A DNA stretch of 26,172 bases from Bacteroidota bacterium. GTDB taxonomy: Bacteria; Bacteroidota; Bacteroidia; Chitinophagales; Chitinophagaceae. The stretch lies in contig JAEZCV010000007.1 of NCBI GenBank assembly GCA_023429985.1, positions 1 to 26,172 on the forward strand, in the 5' to 3' direction. Both the position numbers and the translations under genes were made by a program. Under the pieces are notes generated by a model. That model saw only the letters and a list, made by a program, of their open reading frames with translations, did not search any database and was not told the DNA's origin. Below are positions 14,211-22,686 of the stretch, piece after piece (position 1 is the first letter of the stretch; each line of letters starts with the position of its first letter).

Positions 14211-15290
14211 ATGCAGAAAACAATCATCATAACAGGCGGAGCCGGTTTCATAGGCTCGCACGTTGTAAGATTATTTGTAACCAAATATCCAGCGTACCGG
14301 ATCATTAACCTGGATGCACTTACCTATGCAGGAAATCTGGAGAACTTAAAGGATATAGAAAATTCACCTAACTATATTTTCGAAAAGGTGAATCTCCTAG
14401 ATGTAAATGAACTGGAAAGAGTGTTTACTACATATAAGCCGGATGGCGTGATTCACCTGGCAGCGGAATCACATGTTGACCGCTCCATATTATCACCTCT
14501 GGATTTTGTTTATACAAACGTTGTTGGAACGGTTAATTTACTCAATGCTGCTAAAACTCATTGGAATCCAAATCTAAACGACTCAACGACTAAACAACTA
14601 AACAAGCCATCCAACCTTTTCTACCACATTTCCACCGACGAAGTTTACGGCGCTTTAGGAGAAACAGGATTGTTCACGGAACAAACACCTTACGATCCGC
14701 ATTCTCCCTATTCTGCATCAAAAGCTTCCAGCGATCATTTTGTTAGAGCTTACCACGATACCTATGGTTTGCCGGTAGTGATTACAAATTGCTCTAACAA
14801 TTATGGCCCTAATCATTTTCCTGAAAAACTCATTCCCCTGATGATCAATAATGTGATTCAGAAAAAGCCTTTACCCGTTTATGGCGATGGAAAATATACC
14901 CGCGACTGGTTATATGTAAAAGATCACGCAATTGCCATCGACCTGGTTTTTCACAAAGGGAAAGTTGGCGAAACTTATAATATTGGTGGATTTAATGAAT
15001 GGAAGAACATCGACCTGGTAAATCTTCTATGTACCATAATGGACGAAAAGCTGGGAAGAGAAAAAGGTGAAAGTGCAAAGCTGATCACTTATGTTAAGGA
15101 CCGTCCGGGACACGACAGGCGTTATGCAATTGATGCATCAAAAATTAATAAAGAGCTCGGGTGGAAGCCAGGTGTGACTTTCGAAGAAGGCCTTGCCGAA
15201 ACTATTGACTGGTACCTGCAGAACCAGCAGTGGCTGGAGCATGTAACTACGGGAGATTATCAAAAATATTACCAGGAGCAGTATCAATAA
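14211..15290 (+). CDS. rfbB: dTDP-glucose 4,6-dehydratase (RmlB)
   Basis: A 359-aa extended SDR converting dTDP-glucose to dTDP-4-keto-6-deoxyglucose. Diagnostic motifs: GGAGFIGSH (9-17), LDALTYAGNLENL, HLAAESHVDRSI, the catalytic ISTDEVYG (Thr142, Asp143, Glu144), YSASK (Tyr167, Lys171), NCSNNYGPNHFPEKLIPLMI and YGDGKYTRDWLYV. Residues 122-132 (LNDSTTKQLNK) are encoded by four 8-bp CTAAACNN-type units like those flanking the upstream cassette. They lie in a surface loop just before the catalytic strand, where canonical RmlB is several residues shorter. All catalytic residues are kept, so the enzyme is probably active. It is paired with rmlA at 17424; RmlC and RmlD are not in the window. Confidence 0.95.
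   Translation: MQKTIIITGGAGFIGSHVVRLFVTKYPAYRIINLDALTYAGNLENLKDIENSPNYIFEKVNLLDVNELERVFTTYKPDGVIHLAAESHVDRSILSPLDFVYTNVVGTVNLLNAAKTHWNPNLNDSTTKQLNKPSNLFYHISTDEVYGALGETGLFTEQTPYDPHSPYSASKASSDHFVRAYHDTYGLPVVITNCSNNYGPNHFPEKLIPLMINNVIQKKPLPVYGDGKYTRDWLYVKDHAIAIDLVFHKGKVGETYNIGGFNEWKNIDLVNLLCTIMDEKLGREKGESAKLITYVKDRPGHDRRYAIDASKINKELGWKPGVTFEEGLAETIDWYLQNQQWLEHVTTGDYQKYYQEQYQ
14574..14605 (+). repeat. Third CTAAACNN repeat, inside the rmlB coding sequence
   Basis: Units at 14574, 14582, 14590 and 14598 are CTAAACGA, CTCAACGA, CTAAACAA and CTAAACAA, in the same orientation as the right end of the cassette. They encode a loop extension in RmlB. Confidence 0.85.
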
Positions 15291-15295
15291 TAGTT

Positions 15296-16312
15296 ATGAA
15301 AGAAACAGTTTTAGTAACAGGAGGAGCTGGTTTCATTGGCTCTCATGTAGCAAGGCATTGTCTTGATCTGGGGTTTGAAGTTATCGTGCTGGACGATCTT
15401 AGTGGCGGATTTGAGGATCACATACCTGAAGGATGTACATTCATAAGGGGGAGCATCTATGATCATGATTTGATTGCAAAATTATTCAATCAATACACCT
15501 TTACTTATGTTTACCACCTTGCCGCTTATGCAGCCGAAGGATTATCCCACTTCATTCGCAGGTTTAACTATAATACCAATCTTGTTGGCAGCATTAATTT
15601 AATTAATGAATCTGTTAAGCATAAAGTAAAGTGCTTTGTATTCACTTCTTCCATTGCTGTATATGGTGCGGGCCAGCTTCCCATGAAAGAAGAAACTGTT
15701 CCGCAGCCTGAAGATCCATATGGTGTATCTAAATATGCGGTGGAACTTGATTTGAAAGCTGCACATGAAATGTTCGGCCTGAATTATGTGGTCTTCCGAC
15801 CTCACAATGTTTATGGTGAAAACCAGAATATTGGTGATAAATACAGGAACGTGATTGGAATTTTTATGAACCAGATCATGCAGGGAAAACAGCTTTCAGT
15901 ATTTGGTGATGGTTCTCAAACAAGAGCTTTCTCTTATATAGATGATGTAGCCGTTCCAATTGCGAAATGTGTTCAAATTCCTGCTTCCTTTAACCAGGTT
16001 TTTAATATTGGTGCGGACAAGCCTTATTCGGTAAATGAATTAGCCACCGTAGTTGCAGATGAATTTAACGTAAAAGCCGATATCAATTACCTGTCTGCAA
16101 GAAACGAAGTGCTGCATGCTTATTCAGATCATTCCAGGGCACACAGTGTGTTTGGAGCATCAACAGGCATATCCTTAAAGGAAGGGATTCAAAAAATGGC
16201 GGAATGGGCAAGGCGGGTGGGCGCACGCCAAAGCCAGGAATTTCATAACATTGAAATTACCGAGAAACTTCCTGATGGATGGCAGGTAAAAAATGAAGGT
16301 CAGTCCAAATGA
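15296..16312 (+). CDS. NAD-dependent epimerase/dehydratase (UDP-glucose 4-epimerase-like SDR)
   Basis: A 338-aa extended SDR. ATG 15296 is chosen because the Rossmann motif TGGAGFIGSHVAR begins eight residues later; the frame is open upstream only inside rmlB. LDDLSGGFEDHIP is the NAD ribose-binding region. FTSSIAVYG (Ser118/119) and YGVSK (Tyr142, Lys146) complete the active site. FGDGSQTRAFSYIDDV and VFNIGADKPYSVNEL match UDP-hexose epimerases and dehydratases. It probably epimerises or otherwise modifies a nucleotide sugar for the polymer; the substrate cannot be assigned. It follows rmlB by five bases and overlaps the next gene by four (ATGA). Confidence 0.85.
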   Translation: MKETVLVTGGAGFIGSHVARHCLDLGFEVIVLDDLSGGFEDHIPEGCTFIRGSIYDHDLIAKLFNQYTFTYVYHLAAYAAEGLSHFIRRFNYNTNLVGSINLINESVKHKVKCFVFTSSIAVYGAGQLPMKEETVPQPEDPYGVSKYAVELDLKAAHEMFGLNYVVFRPHNVYGENQNIGDKYRNVIGIFMNQIMQGKQLSVFGDGSQTRAFSYIDDVAVPIAKCVQIPASFNQVFNIGADKPYSVNELATVVADEFNVKADINYLSARNEVLHAYSDHSRAHSVFGASTGISLKEGIQKMAEWARRVGARQSQEFHNIEITEKLPDGWQVKNEGQSK

Positions 16313-17394
16313 AAAAGGTTTTGATTCTTTGCTTACACCGCCCCGGAAGGTCGCCTTCTCAGCGTTTCAGAATAGAACAATACCTCGCGTATTTAAAGCA
16401 ACACGGTTACTCCTTCCATTTTTCTTATTTATTAAGCGAGGAAGATGATAAGGTTTATTACAGTGCAGGAAAATTGCCGGCCAAGATGGCCATCATTTTA
16501 AAAAGTATTTTTAAAAGAGTTTCTGAAATATTCAGGGCAGGGAAGTACGACCTTGTTTTTGTTCAAAGGGAAGCATTTATGCTCGGAACAGCATTTTTTG
16601 AAAAGACAATAGGGAAAAAGGTTCCTATGATCTTTGACTTCGATGATTCAATCTGGCTGCAAAATGTTTCCGAGGCTAATAAAAAATTCGGTTTTTTAAA
16701 AGACGCTTCTAAAACCGCTAAAATAATTTCATCTGCTTCAATGGTATTTGCGGGCAATGAATACCTGGCCAACTATGCCAGGAATTATAATGCCAATGTT
16801 GAAATCATTCCCACAACAATTGATACGGATATTTATAAAAAGCAGGAAGTTCAGCAAACTGGTAAGGTATGCATTGGCTGGAGCGGAAGTTTTTCAACCA
16901 TTGAACATTTTGAAACTGCTATTCCGGCACTGCTTGAGATCAGGAATAAATACGGTTCCCGTGTAAGTTTTAAAATTATTGGAGATAAAAATTATTATAG
17001 CCGCGAACTTGAAGTTCAGGGCCTTCCGTGGAATGCATCTTCCGAAGTAAAAGATCTGAGTGAATTTGATGTGGGTATCATGCCGCTTCCCGATACAGAG
17101 TGGGCTAAAGGCAAGTGTGGATTAAAAGGTTTGCAATATATGGCTTTGGGTATTCCTACTTTAATGTCGCCGGTTGGAGTGAATTCCAGAATAATCGCGC
17201 ATGGTGTAAATGGGTTTCTCCCTAAATCAAAAGAAGACTGGGTGCGGGATCTATCCATTTTAATTGAAAACCCGGCAGAACGGGAAAGAATAGGTGAAGA
17301 AGGAAGGCAAACAGTTTTAGAAAATTATTCTGTAAAAGCCTGGGAAAAAAAATACCTGGAATTGTTTGACCGTTTAACAAACACAGAAAACTGA
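16309..17394 (+). CDS. Glycosyltransferase, GT4-like (GT-B fold)
   Basis: A 361-aa cytoplasmic or peripheral membrane glycosyltransferase. The N-terminal half starts MKKVLILCLHRPGRSPSQRFR; VFVQREAF and DFDDSIWL lie in the acceptor-side domain. The C-terminal domain has IGWSGSFSTIEHF, FKIIGDKNYY, DVGIMPLPDTEWAKGKCGLK and LQYMALGIPTLMSPVG, the donor-binding end of GT4-type enzymes; the usual first Glu of the EX7E motif is not obvious. It would add one sugar to the lipid-linked repeat unit. Donor and linkage are not predictable. It overlaps the upstream SDR by four bases. Confidence 0.85.
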   Translation: MKKVLILCLHRPGRSPSQRFRIEQYLAYLKQHGYSFHFSYLLSEEDDKVYYSAGKLPAKMAIILKSIFKRVSEIFRAGKYDLVFVQREAFMLGTAFFEKTIGKKVPMIFDFDDSIWLQNVSEANKKFGFLKDASKTAKIISSASMVFAGNEYLANYARNYNANVEIIPTTIDTDIYKKQEVQQTGKVCIGWSGSFSTIEHFETAIPALLEIRNKYGSRVSFKIIGDKNYYSRELEVQGLPWNASSEVKDLSEFDVGIMPLPDTEWAKGKCGLKGLQYMALGIPTLMSPVGVNSRIIAHGVNGFLPKSKEDWVRDLSILIENPAERERIGEEGRQTVLENYSVKAWEKKYLELFDRLTNTEN

Positions 17395-17423
17395 TTCAGG
17401 CAATAACGCATATAATCTGATAT

Positions 17424-18308
17424 ATGAAGGGAATTATTTTAGCGGGCGGCAGTGGTACACGTTTATACCCCATCACCAAGGCCATATCCAAACAGTTAAT
17501 GCCCATTTACGATAAACCAATGATCTATTATCCATTGTCAATTCTGATGATGGCTGGAATTCGTGAGGTGTTAATTATTACAACACCGGAAGACAATGCT
17601 TCTTTCAAACGTTTGCTGGGCGATGGTAAGCACCTGGGTTGCCGTTTTGAGTATGCCATCCAGGAAGTTCCGAATGGCCTGGCCCAGGCATTTGTAATAG
17701 GAGAAAAGTTCATAGGTAATGATAAGGTAGCCCTTGTATTGGGCGACAATATTTTTTATGGTTCGGGATTAGGAAGGCAGCTGCAGGAACTTAATAATGT
17801 AAATGGTGGTTATGTATTTGCTTATGAGGTTTCAGATCCTGAAAGATATGGTGTAGTGGAATTCGATGCAGATAACAAGGTTTTATCCATTGAGGAAAAG
17901 CCGGCAAATCCGCGTTCAAACTTTGCCGTTCCCGGTTTGTATTTTTATGATAATGAAGTGGTGGAAATTGCAAAGAACCTTCAGCCATCTGCAAGAGGTG
18001 AGTATGAAATCACTGATGTAAACCGAAAATATCTTGAGGCAGGTAAGCTTCATGTTTCCATCCTCGACAGGGGAACGGCATGGCTGGATACCGGAACATT
18101 CGACAGCCTGAGTGATGCCAGCGAATTTGTGCGCGTGATTGAAAAAAGGCAGGGCACCAAAATCGGTTGTATAGAAGAAGTGGCATTCAGAATGGGATTC
18201 ATTAACGATGTACAGCTTCAGCAACAGGCCGAAGTATTAAAGAAAAGTGGTTATGGAATTTACCTGCAGCAGGTGATCAATTCCACTGCACGACCGGTAA
18301 AAAAATGA
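17424..18308 (+). CDS. rfbA: Glucose-1-phosphate thymidylyltransferase (RmlA)
   Basis: A 294-aa nucleotidyltransferase forming dTDP-glucose from dTTP and glucose-1-phosphate, the step before RmlB. The signature MKGIILAGGSGTRLYPITKAISKQLMPIY is at the N-terminus (the nucleotide-binding GGSGTRLYP and the Lys of KQLMPIYDKPM). LGDNIFYG carries the metal-binding Asp, followed by VVEFDADNKVLSIEEKP and RGEYEITDVN, then AWLDTGTFDSL. The length is normal for RfbA. The start at ATG 17424 is 29 bases after the GT4 gene; the stop overlaps the following acetyltransferase by four bases. Confidence 0.96.
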   Translation: MKGIILAGGSGTRLYPITKAISKQLMPIYDKPMIYYPLSILMMAGIREVLIITTPEDNASFKRLLGDGKHLGCRFEYAIQEVPNGLAQAFVIGEKFIGNDKVALVLGDNIFYGSGLGRQLQELNNVNGGYVFAYEVSDPERYGVVEFDADNKVLSIEEKPANPRSNFAVPGLYFYDNEVVEIAKNLQPSARGEYEITDVNRKYLEAGKLHVSILDRGTAWLDTGTFDSLSDASEFVRVIEKRQGTKIGCIEEVAFRMGFINDVQLQQQAEVLKKSGYGIYLQQVINSTARPVKK

Positions 18309-18898
18309 AAGAAGAACTGAAAGACAAATTTTATGTTCATCCAACTGCAGTGGTAGATGAAGGTTGCGAAATTGCAGACGGTGTAAAGATCTGGCACTTC
18401 AGTCATATTATGCCCGGTTCCAGTATTGGCGAAGGATGTAATATCGGGCAGAATGTATTTATTGCATCTAAAATAACTCTTGGCAGGAACGTTCGTGTTC
18501 AGAATAATGTTTCCATTTACGAAGGTGTGGTTTGTGAAGATGATGTATTTCTCGGGCCTTCCATGGTATTTACCAATGTGATCAACCCCCGAAGTGCAGT
18601 GAGCCGCAAACAGGAATACAGGAAAACACTTGTAAAGAAAGGTGCTTCCATTGGCGCTAATGCAACAATAATTTGCGGAATTGAAATTGGCGAGTTTGCA
18701 TTTATTGGCGCAGGTGCTGTAGTTACAAAAACGGTGCTTCCTTATGCACTTGTTGTTGGGAACCCGGCAAAACATATTGGATGGATGAGCGAGTTTGGTC
18801 AAAGGTTGAACTTTGATGCTTCCGGAAAGGCCATGTGCACGGAAAGTGGTGCTATCTATTTGTTGAAGGATGGCCGGGTATCAAAATTAACTGTTTAG
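18305..18898 (+). CDS. wbpD: Left-handed beta-helix sugar N-acetyltransferase (WbpD-like)
   Basis: A 197-aa hexapeptide-repeat acyltransferase. After YVHPTAVVDEGCEIADGV come regular six-residue turns of a left-handed beta helix (IGEGCNIGQNVFI, LGRNVRVQNNVSI, VFLGPSMVFTNV), then IGEFAFIGAGAVVTK and a final YALVVGNPAKHIGWMSEFG. WbpD/WlbB enzymes acetylate the 3-amino group of UDP-2-acetamido-3-amino-glucuronate. The WbpB-like gene just downstream supports this over a generic serine or sugar acetyltransferase. The WbpE aminotransferase that should make its substrate is not in the window. Confidence 0.85.
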   Translation: MKEELKDKFYVHPTAVVDEGCEIADGVKIWHFSHIMPGSSIGEGCNIGQNVFIASKITLGRNVRVQNNVSIYEGVVCEDDVFLGPSMVFTNVINPRSAVSRKQEYRKTLVKKGASIGANATIICGIEIGEFAFIGAGAVVTKTVLPYALVVGNPAKHIGWMSEFGQRLNFDASGKAMCTESGAIYLLKDGRVSKLTV

Positions 18899-18970
18899 TA
18901 TTTTGATTGAATGTACTTTCACGTGCTTTGCATATTCTTCTTATTGAACTTTCATTTTTAATAATTCTTC

Positions 18971-19957
18971 TTGAAACGTTTTGCTCTGATAGGTACGGCA
19001 GGTTTTATAGCTCCTAAACATTTAAGGGCAATAAAAAAATCCGGCAATGTATTAGAGGCAGCATTGGATAAATTTGATTCTGTTGGAATTCTTGATGCTT
19101 ATTTCCCCGAGGCGCGATTCTTTGTAGAATTTGAAAGATTCGATCGCCATCTTGAAAAGCTGAACAGGGCAGGACATCCTATTGATTTTTTGTCGGTTTG
19201 CTCACCCAATTATCTGCACGACGCACATATTAGGTTTGGTTTGCGCAACGGTGCTTCGGTTATTTGTGAGAAGCCGCTGGTATTGAATCCATGGAATGTT
19301 GAAGCGCTTCACCAGATTCAAACTGAAACGGGAAAAGAGGTTTTTAATATTCTGCAGTTAAGATTTCATCCCGATATCATAGCATTAAAAAAGAAAGTGG
19401 ATAGCGATGCTTCCGGTAAGATATTTGATCTCGACCTGAGTTATATTACATCACGTGGCAACTGGTATTATTCCAGTTGGAAAGGTGATATACATAAATC
19501 GGGAGGCGTGGCCACCAATATTGGCATTCATTTTTTTGACATGCTGATATGGATCTTTGGTTCTGTTAAGGATAGCATAGTACACCTGCACAGCCACGAC
19601 AGGGCTTCCGGATTTTTGCAACTTGAAAAGGCAAGAGTTAGGTGGTTTGTAAGTATAAACGAAGAATGTTTGCCTGGGGCTTCGCGAGAAAAAGGACAGC
19701 GCAGTTTTCGTTCGCTAACACTTGAAGGAAATGAAATTGAATTCAGCAATGGCTTTGACGATCTTCATACAAAAAGTTATGAAGCCATTCTGCAGGGCCA
19801 GGGTTTTAGGCTGATGGAGGCATTGCCTTCCATTCAGCTTGCGCATGAAATAAGAAATAAAAAACCTGTAGGACTGAAAGGAGATTATCACCCGCTGGCA
19901 GCATTGCCTCAGTCCCCTCATCCTTTTGGGAAAAATTTAAGTGAAGGTTTTGATTGA
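18971..19957 (+). CDS. wbpB: UDP-GlcNAcA 3-dehydrogenase (WbpB/WlbA-like, Gfo/Idh/MocA family)
   Basis: A 328-aa Gfo/Idh/MocA-family oxidoreductase from a TTG start at 18971. The N-terminus KRFALIGTAGFIAPKHLRAIK with LDKFDSVGILDAYFP and FVEFERFDRH is very like WbpB/WlbA, which oxidise C3 of UDP-N-acetylglucosaminuronic acid using NAD. The catalytic EKPLVLNP is present, as is GGVATNIGIHFFDML with the active-site His. In the known pathway WbpA, WbpB, WbpE, WbpD and WbpI lead to UDP-ManNAc3NAcA. Here the WbpB-like and WbpD-like enzymes are adjacent and a 2-epimerase is at 24983. A 72-base gap with no clear signal separates it from the acetyltransferase gene. Confidence 0.87.
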   Translation: MKRFALIGTAGFIAPKHLRAIKKSGNVLEAALDKFDSVGILDAYFPEARFFVEFERFDRHLEKLNRAGHPIDFLSVCSPNYLHDAHIRFGLRNGASVICEKPLVLNPWNVEALHQIQTETGKEVFNILQLRFHPDIIALKKKVDSDASGKIFDLDLSYITSRGNWYYSSWKGDIHKSGGVATNIGIHFFDMLIWIFGSVKDSIVHLHSHDRASGFLQLEKARVRWFVSINEECLPGASREKGQRSFRSLTLEGNEIEFSNGFDDLHTKSYEAILQGQGFRLMEALPSIQLAHEIRNKKPVGLKGDYHPLAALPQSPHPFGKNLSEGFD

Positions 19958-20014
19958 GAGACCTGAAATCTCTTCCGGTAAAATTTGGATTTTTTAATAA
20001 TAGATTGAAAATTT

Positions 20015-21403
20015 TTGATTAGCCCTTCATTCAGAAAAAAAATAACTGAGCAAACTGCACTAGCCAGACGCAGTGTTTTTTTAAAGAATTTTTCCTATGT
20101 TTTTACAGGTAACGGGCTTGCGATGGGCATTGGATTATTATTTACGCCCGTTTTTTCCAGGATATATTCTCCGGAAGCATATGGATTGTTTGCGCTTTAT
20201 ATGAGTCTTACTGCTATTCTCACCCAGGTAATTTCCCTGCAATATCCCCGCGCATTTGTTATTCCAAAAGAAAACGACAAGTTTTATAAGCTGGTGGCAT
20301 TAAGCCTGCTTTTAATTACGGTTATAAGTTTAATTGTTTTAGGAGTTATAGTAGTAAACAAGCAGGCAGTTCTTGAAACTTTTAATGCAACTGCTCTTGG
20401 CAACTGGATTTACCTTATACCCTTAACGCTTTTTTTTTCAGGTATTAATGATGTTTGGCGAAGCTGGAATATTAGAATAAAAGAATTTAAAAAGGGCGCA
20501 TTGGCTTTAATCAGCAGTACGCTTGTTACCCGTTTATTTACATTAACCTATGGTTTGCTTACGCAGGGAGGAGCTGCGGGTTTACTTGCAGGTGATTTTT
20601 TAGGAAAACCTTCCGATACTTTAATGCTCCAGGGAAGGAAGATAAGGCTGGCATTGCCTGCTATTTTGAAGAATATTAATTTAAAAACTGCCTGGAATAC
20701 TGCAGTTGAATTTAAGCAATATCCATTGTTTGTATTGCCGGGTGCCTGGGTATTTACACTGGTGTTACAGCTGCCCATTATTTTCCTGAGTATTTATTTT
20801 AGCAATGACCAGTTAGGGTATTATTCCATTACAAACAGTCTTTTTGTTTTGCCCATGTCGTTGCTTACGGCAGCGCTGGCGCCTGTGTTTTTGCAGAAGA
20901 TCGCCGAAACTTATCATAGCAGGCCAAAAGATATTGCACCCATGGTAAAGAAATTATTCTGGGCTTTGCATATTGCGGGGCTTATACCATTTTCTATATT
21001 GATAGTTTTCGGCGATATATTATTGCCGTTTTTTTTGGGAGATCAATGGGTTGGAGCCGGTTTTTATGCATCGGTGCTTGGATTTTACTTTATATTTTAT
21101 ATCAACAGTTATGTTTTGAATTCTTTATACCGTGTTTATAAAAAGGAAAGTACATTCCTGATGGTGAATGTGCTGATGTTGCTGATGTGCTGGGGAGGAT
21201 TATGGATCGGTACAAAATATTATGGCGATGTGAAAGCTGCTATTATTGGGTTTTGCATTGCCAATGCGGTAGGCCAGGTAATACATATCGCATTTAATTT
21301 AAGAATGGCCGGCGTGCCGGTTCTTAAAAACTTATTATCCTCAACTGCGGTAGCGCTTTTTGCTGTAGGTATTTTATATGGTATCAGAATGTTAATTGAA
21401 TAA
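20015..21403 (+). CDS. wzx: Wzx-type oligosaccharide flippase
   Basis: A 462-aa polytopic inner membrane protein with about 12 hydrophobic helices, of the polysaccharide transporter (PST) branch of the MOP superfamily. The N-terminus KNFSYVFTGNGLAMGIGLLFTPVFSRIYSPEAYG is typical of Wzx-like proteins. It would flip the undecaprenyl-linked repeat unit to the periplasm. The likely start is TTG 20015; the first internal ATG would cut into helix 1. A decayed copy of the wecB 5' end begins four bases after its stop. Confidence 0.9.
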   Translation: MISPSFRKKITEQTALARRSVFLKNFSYVFTGNGLAMGIGLLFTPVFSRIYSPEAYGLFALYMSLTAILTQVISLQYPRAFVIPKENDKFYKLVALSLLLITVISLIVLGVIVVNKQAVLETFNATALGNWIYLIPLTLFFSGINDVWRSWNIRIKEFKKGALALISSTLVTRLFTLTYGLLTQGGAAGLLAGDFLGKPSDTLMLQGRKIRLALPAILKNINLKTAWNTAVEFKQYPLFVLPGAWVFTLVLQLPIIFLSIYFSNDQLGYYSITNSLFVLPMSLLTAALAPVFLQKIAETYHSRPKDIAPMVKKLFWALHIAGLIPFSILIVFGDILLPFFLGDQWVGAGFYASVLGFYFIFYINSYVLNSLYRVYKKESTFLMVNVLMLLMCWGGLWIGTKYYGDVKAAIIGFCIANAVGQVIHIAFNLRMAGVPVLKNLLSSTAVALFAVGILYGIRMLIE

Positions 21404-21406
21404 AAT

Positions 21407-21449
21407 ATCAAAAAGAAAATTTTGTATTTGGAACAAGGAGGGAAGCAAT
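21407..21449 (+). pseudogene. Decayed fragment of a wecB 5' end
   Basis: Bases 21421-21438 are identical to 25001-25018 of wecB (18 bases). After two mismatches, 21441-21449 equals 25021-25029 (9 bases). Upstream, CAAAAAGAAA also aligns with the wecB start, but the start codon reads ATC instead of ATG and four bases are missing after it. Similarity stops at 21449. It is a non-functional remnant, directly after wzx. Confidence 0.8.
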
Positions 21450-21508
21450 ATTTCTTTAAGTCTGACACCTGGGCATAAATTAGTTATAAATTATTTAAAG
21501 AATATCAA

Positions 21509-22678
21509 TTGAATATTTTATTAAAAGGATACTACGGATTTGGAAATTTGGGAGATGACATCCTTCTTAAAGTTGTTGATAGTTGGATGAGTAAATTTGA
21601 AAACTTTAATATTGATATTTATTCAGAATTTACAAAAAATAATCCCGCCTTTCCACCCCAATTCAGGGAGGATTACAATCACTATATATTTAAAATACTA
21701 AACAAACAGCGCTCATTAATTGACTGGACAAATAAAGTTAATTATGATTTGTTAGTTGATGGAGGTGGAGGTATTCATTTTGACCATTCACATGGAGGAT
21801 TTAAATACCTGATCCTGAATAAAATCATTGAACAATTAGGCTGTAACTCAATTTATAAATTTGAAAAGTTAACAAGAAACGTTTTAAAGCGGCATAGGAA
21901 TTTAAGCTATAAAAAAAAATTAGGTGTAGGCATTGGCATAGGCGATTTCTATAAGGATGGAACCGCTCTTGCAAGAAAAGTGTCTTCTATTGGTGAATAT
22001 GATTTTATTTGGGTTCGTGATAATTTTAGTATCGAATGGTTAAAGCGGTTAAAATTTAGAAACAGGTTCATTCAGGCAACTGATCTCGCATTTTTCACTG
22101 AGACGTGGATGCCAAACATTACAGTTGAAAAAAAAGCAGATAGTATTGGGTTGGTGAGTTTATTTAAAGATTCTGAAGATCCATTGCAGCAAGGGTTTTA
22201 TGCCATGCAAGTTGATTTGATCAAGCAATTAAAATCGATGGGTTTTAATGTAAAAGTATATCTGTTTCAGGAGTTGACCGATACAAGATTAATTCCTGTA
22301 TTTGAAGGTGTGGCAGAAGTTAAGCTTTGGCAGCCAAATGAAGATGACATAAATGATTATCTTCTGGATTTGGCTCGAAATAAGCTAATAATAAGTGGGA
22401 GAGCGCATGGTTCAATATTAGGGTCATGCTTAGGTGTTCCTTCTATCACTATTGAAACCTCTTCAAAATTGAGGGAAGTTTCAAAAATGTTTCCGCAATC
22501 CGGAAAATTGTTACCCTTTAATGCAAATGCCGGTTCTTATATAGATATGGTCACTAACATACTAAACAATTATTCATCAGTCTCTCAATTGCTTAAAAGC
22601 GATGTTGAGGCCAATAGAAAGGTTCTTAGCGAAGCTGTTCAAATTACAGAAAGTTATATAAGAAGCATCGAAATTTAA
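21509..22678 (+). CDS. Polysaccharide pyruvyltransferase family protein
   Basis: A 389-aa protein of the polysaccharide pyruvyltransferase family (WcaK/CsaB/AmsJ-like), which adds ketal-linked pyruvate to sugar residues from phosphoenolpyruvate. The N-terminal GYYGFGNLGDDILL and the later LVDGGGGIHF are family hallmarks. Near the C-terminus ISGRAHGSILGSCLGVPSI contains the conserved RxHG motif. The start is TTG 21509; no ATG fits. It opens a three-gene module that is visibly more AT-rich than the flanking genes and is bracketed by wecB-like sequence, suggesting later acquisition. Pyruvylation would add negative charge to the polymer. Confidence 0.85.
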   Translation: MNILLKGYYGFGNLGDDILLKVVDSWMSKFENFNIDIYSEFTKNNPAFPPQFREDYNHYIFKILNKQRSLIDWTNKVNYDLLVDGGGGIHFDHSHGGFKYLILNKIIEQLGCNSIYKFEKLTRNVLKRHRNLSYKKKLGVGIGIGDFYKDGTALARKVSSIGEYDFIWVRDNFSIEWLKRLKFRNRFIQATDLAFFTETWMPNITVEKKADSIGLVSLFKDSEDPLQQGFYAMQVDLIKQLKSMGFNVKVYLFQELTDTRLIPVFEGVAEVKLWQPNEDDINDYLLDLARNKLIISGRAHGSILGSCLGVPSITIETSSKLREVSKMFPQSGKLLPFNANAGSYIDMVTNILNNYSSVSQLLKSDVEANRKVLSEAVQITESYIRSIEI

Positions 22679-22686
22679 ATTAGCTA

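Noticed and set aside
15230..15295. Upstream extension of the SDR gene from 15230
   Set aside because: It lies within rmlB and precedes a standard Rossmann N-terminus beginning at ATG 15296.
18260..18802. A 180-codon minus-strand frame over the WbpD-like gene
   Set aside because: It is a shadow of the hexapeptide-repeat acetyltransferase, has Cys/His/Asn-rich composition, and no recognisable motif.
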